From: Dehalococcoidia bacterium
GTDB lineage: Bacteria; Chloroflexota; Dehalococcoidia; Bin125
Assembly (NCBI GenBank): GCA_022828105.1
Contig: JAJEJC010000007.1
Location: 392,885 to 456,884 of the forward strand
Direction of reading: 5' to 3'
DNA: 64,000 bases
The translations under genes and the position numbers were made by a program. The notes under the pieces are model-generated. The model searched no databases, was not told the DNA's origin, and worked only from the letters and a program-made list of their open reading frames with translations. Positions 63,704 through 64,000 of this stretch are shown in pieces. How positions within the stretch are numbered: the first letter of the stretch is position 1; every line of letters starts with the position of its first letter.

Positions 63704-64000
63704 ATGCAGTACGAGATTCTTCACCGACCGTCGTATGCTCTCGGGCGGATCGAATTGGCGTCGGGCGAGCAGCTACAGGCTGAGGCCGGGGCGATGGTCT
63801 CGATGTCGGCCAGTATCTCGATCGAGACGGGGATGCGAGGCGGGCTGCTGGGCGGTCTGAAGCGCTCCGTGCTAGGCGGCGAGAGCTTCTTCATCAACAC
63901 CTTCACCGCAGAGCAGTCGGGCGAAGTCACGATTGCGCCCGGGCTGCCGGGCGACATCCAGGTGATCGAGATGAGCGGTGGGTCCGTCCTCGTGCAGTCG
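63704..64000 (+). CDS. AIM24/TIGR00266-family protein, start only
   Basis: The first 99 codons of a gene that runs off the window. The start ATG is at 63704, 17 bases after the hydrolase stop, with AAGGA upstream. The sequence has the family's LASGEQLQAEAGAMVSMS, GGLLGGLKRSVLGGESFFIN and the turn PGLPGDI. Members form a beta-barrel fold with poorly known function; mitochondrial AIM24 is one. No enzymatic role can be assigned. Confidence 0.85.
   Translation, partial: MQYEILHRPSYALGRIELASGEQLQAEAGAMVSMSASISIETGMRGGLLGGLKRSVLGGESFFINTFTAEQSGEVTIAPGLPGDIQVIEMSGGSVLVQS

Overview
The window is a gene-dense, GC-rich bacterial chromosome segment with about 50 protein genes, no rRNA or tRNA gene that I could find, no CRISPR array, and no intergenic gap above about 240 bases. 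Gene content fits a free-living or host-associated member of the Chloroflexota, perhaps Dehalococcoidia/SAR202-like. The pointers are a succinate dehydrogenase with an HdrB-like third subunit, lipoprotein-type solute-binding proteins with glutamine-rich linkers, an LLM flavin oxidoreductase, P450s, copper amine oxidases and SelB. This placement is an inference from gene content and is not certain.

Layout. (1) 1-11.4 kb is an accessory catabolic region: the tail of an unknown protein, tandem copper amine oxidases, an EctB-type aminotransferase, a penicillin-acylase-type Ntn hydrolase, a periplasmic-binding-fold protein, a ketopantoate-reductase-family enzyme and a YbaK-type deacylase. (2) 11.4-15.5 kb is a peptide-type ABC importer cassette (binding protein plus two permeases, no ATPase). 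(3) 15.7-33.8 kb is a long minus-strand block. Read in its own direction it runs aspS, a second ABC cassette without ATPases, tig, clpP, clpX, tlyA, nadK, recN, a GNAT gene, a NUDIX gene, sdhA, sdhB and an HdrB-like gene, and it ends at a strong hairpin. (4) 33.9-40.1 kb holds hemW, a quinone oxidoreductase, a 14-repeat RCC1 protein and selB. (5) 40.1-46.1 kb is a minus-strand housekeeping block (purE, def, cca, yajC, secD, secF). (6) 46.1-51.8 kb is plus-strand leuS, scpA, ribF, tyrS. (7) 51.8-64 kb is accessory again: a retropepsin-like protein that lacks its catalytic Asp, a compositionally distinct gene between two copies of a promoter-like repeat, a metallo-hydrolase/LLM oxidoreductase/ferredoxin run, a BglII-type restriction-modification pair with a MITE-like element behind it, a large two-domain trypsin-like protein, two tandem P450s, an alpha/beta hydrolase and the start of an AIM24-family gene.

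The most interesting signals sit inside proteins. A roughly 50-residue beta-rich module of no family I recognise recurs five times, in three otherwise unrelated exported proteins: the binding-fold protein at 8.5 kb, the RCC1 protein at 37.9 kb and the trypsin-like protein at 58-60 kb. Separately, a LysM-like segment with the same internal signature is inserted in the extracytoplasmic loop of both SecD and an ABC permease. Four genes (hemW, selB, leuS and the retropepsin-like gene) have a TAnnnT hexamer exactly six bases before the start codon and no Shine-Dalgarno, which suggests leaderless transcripts.
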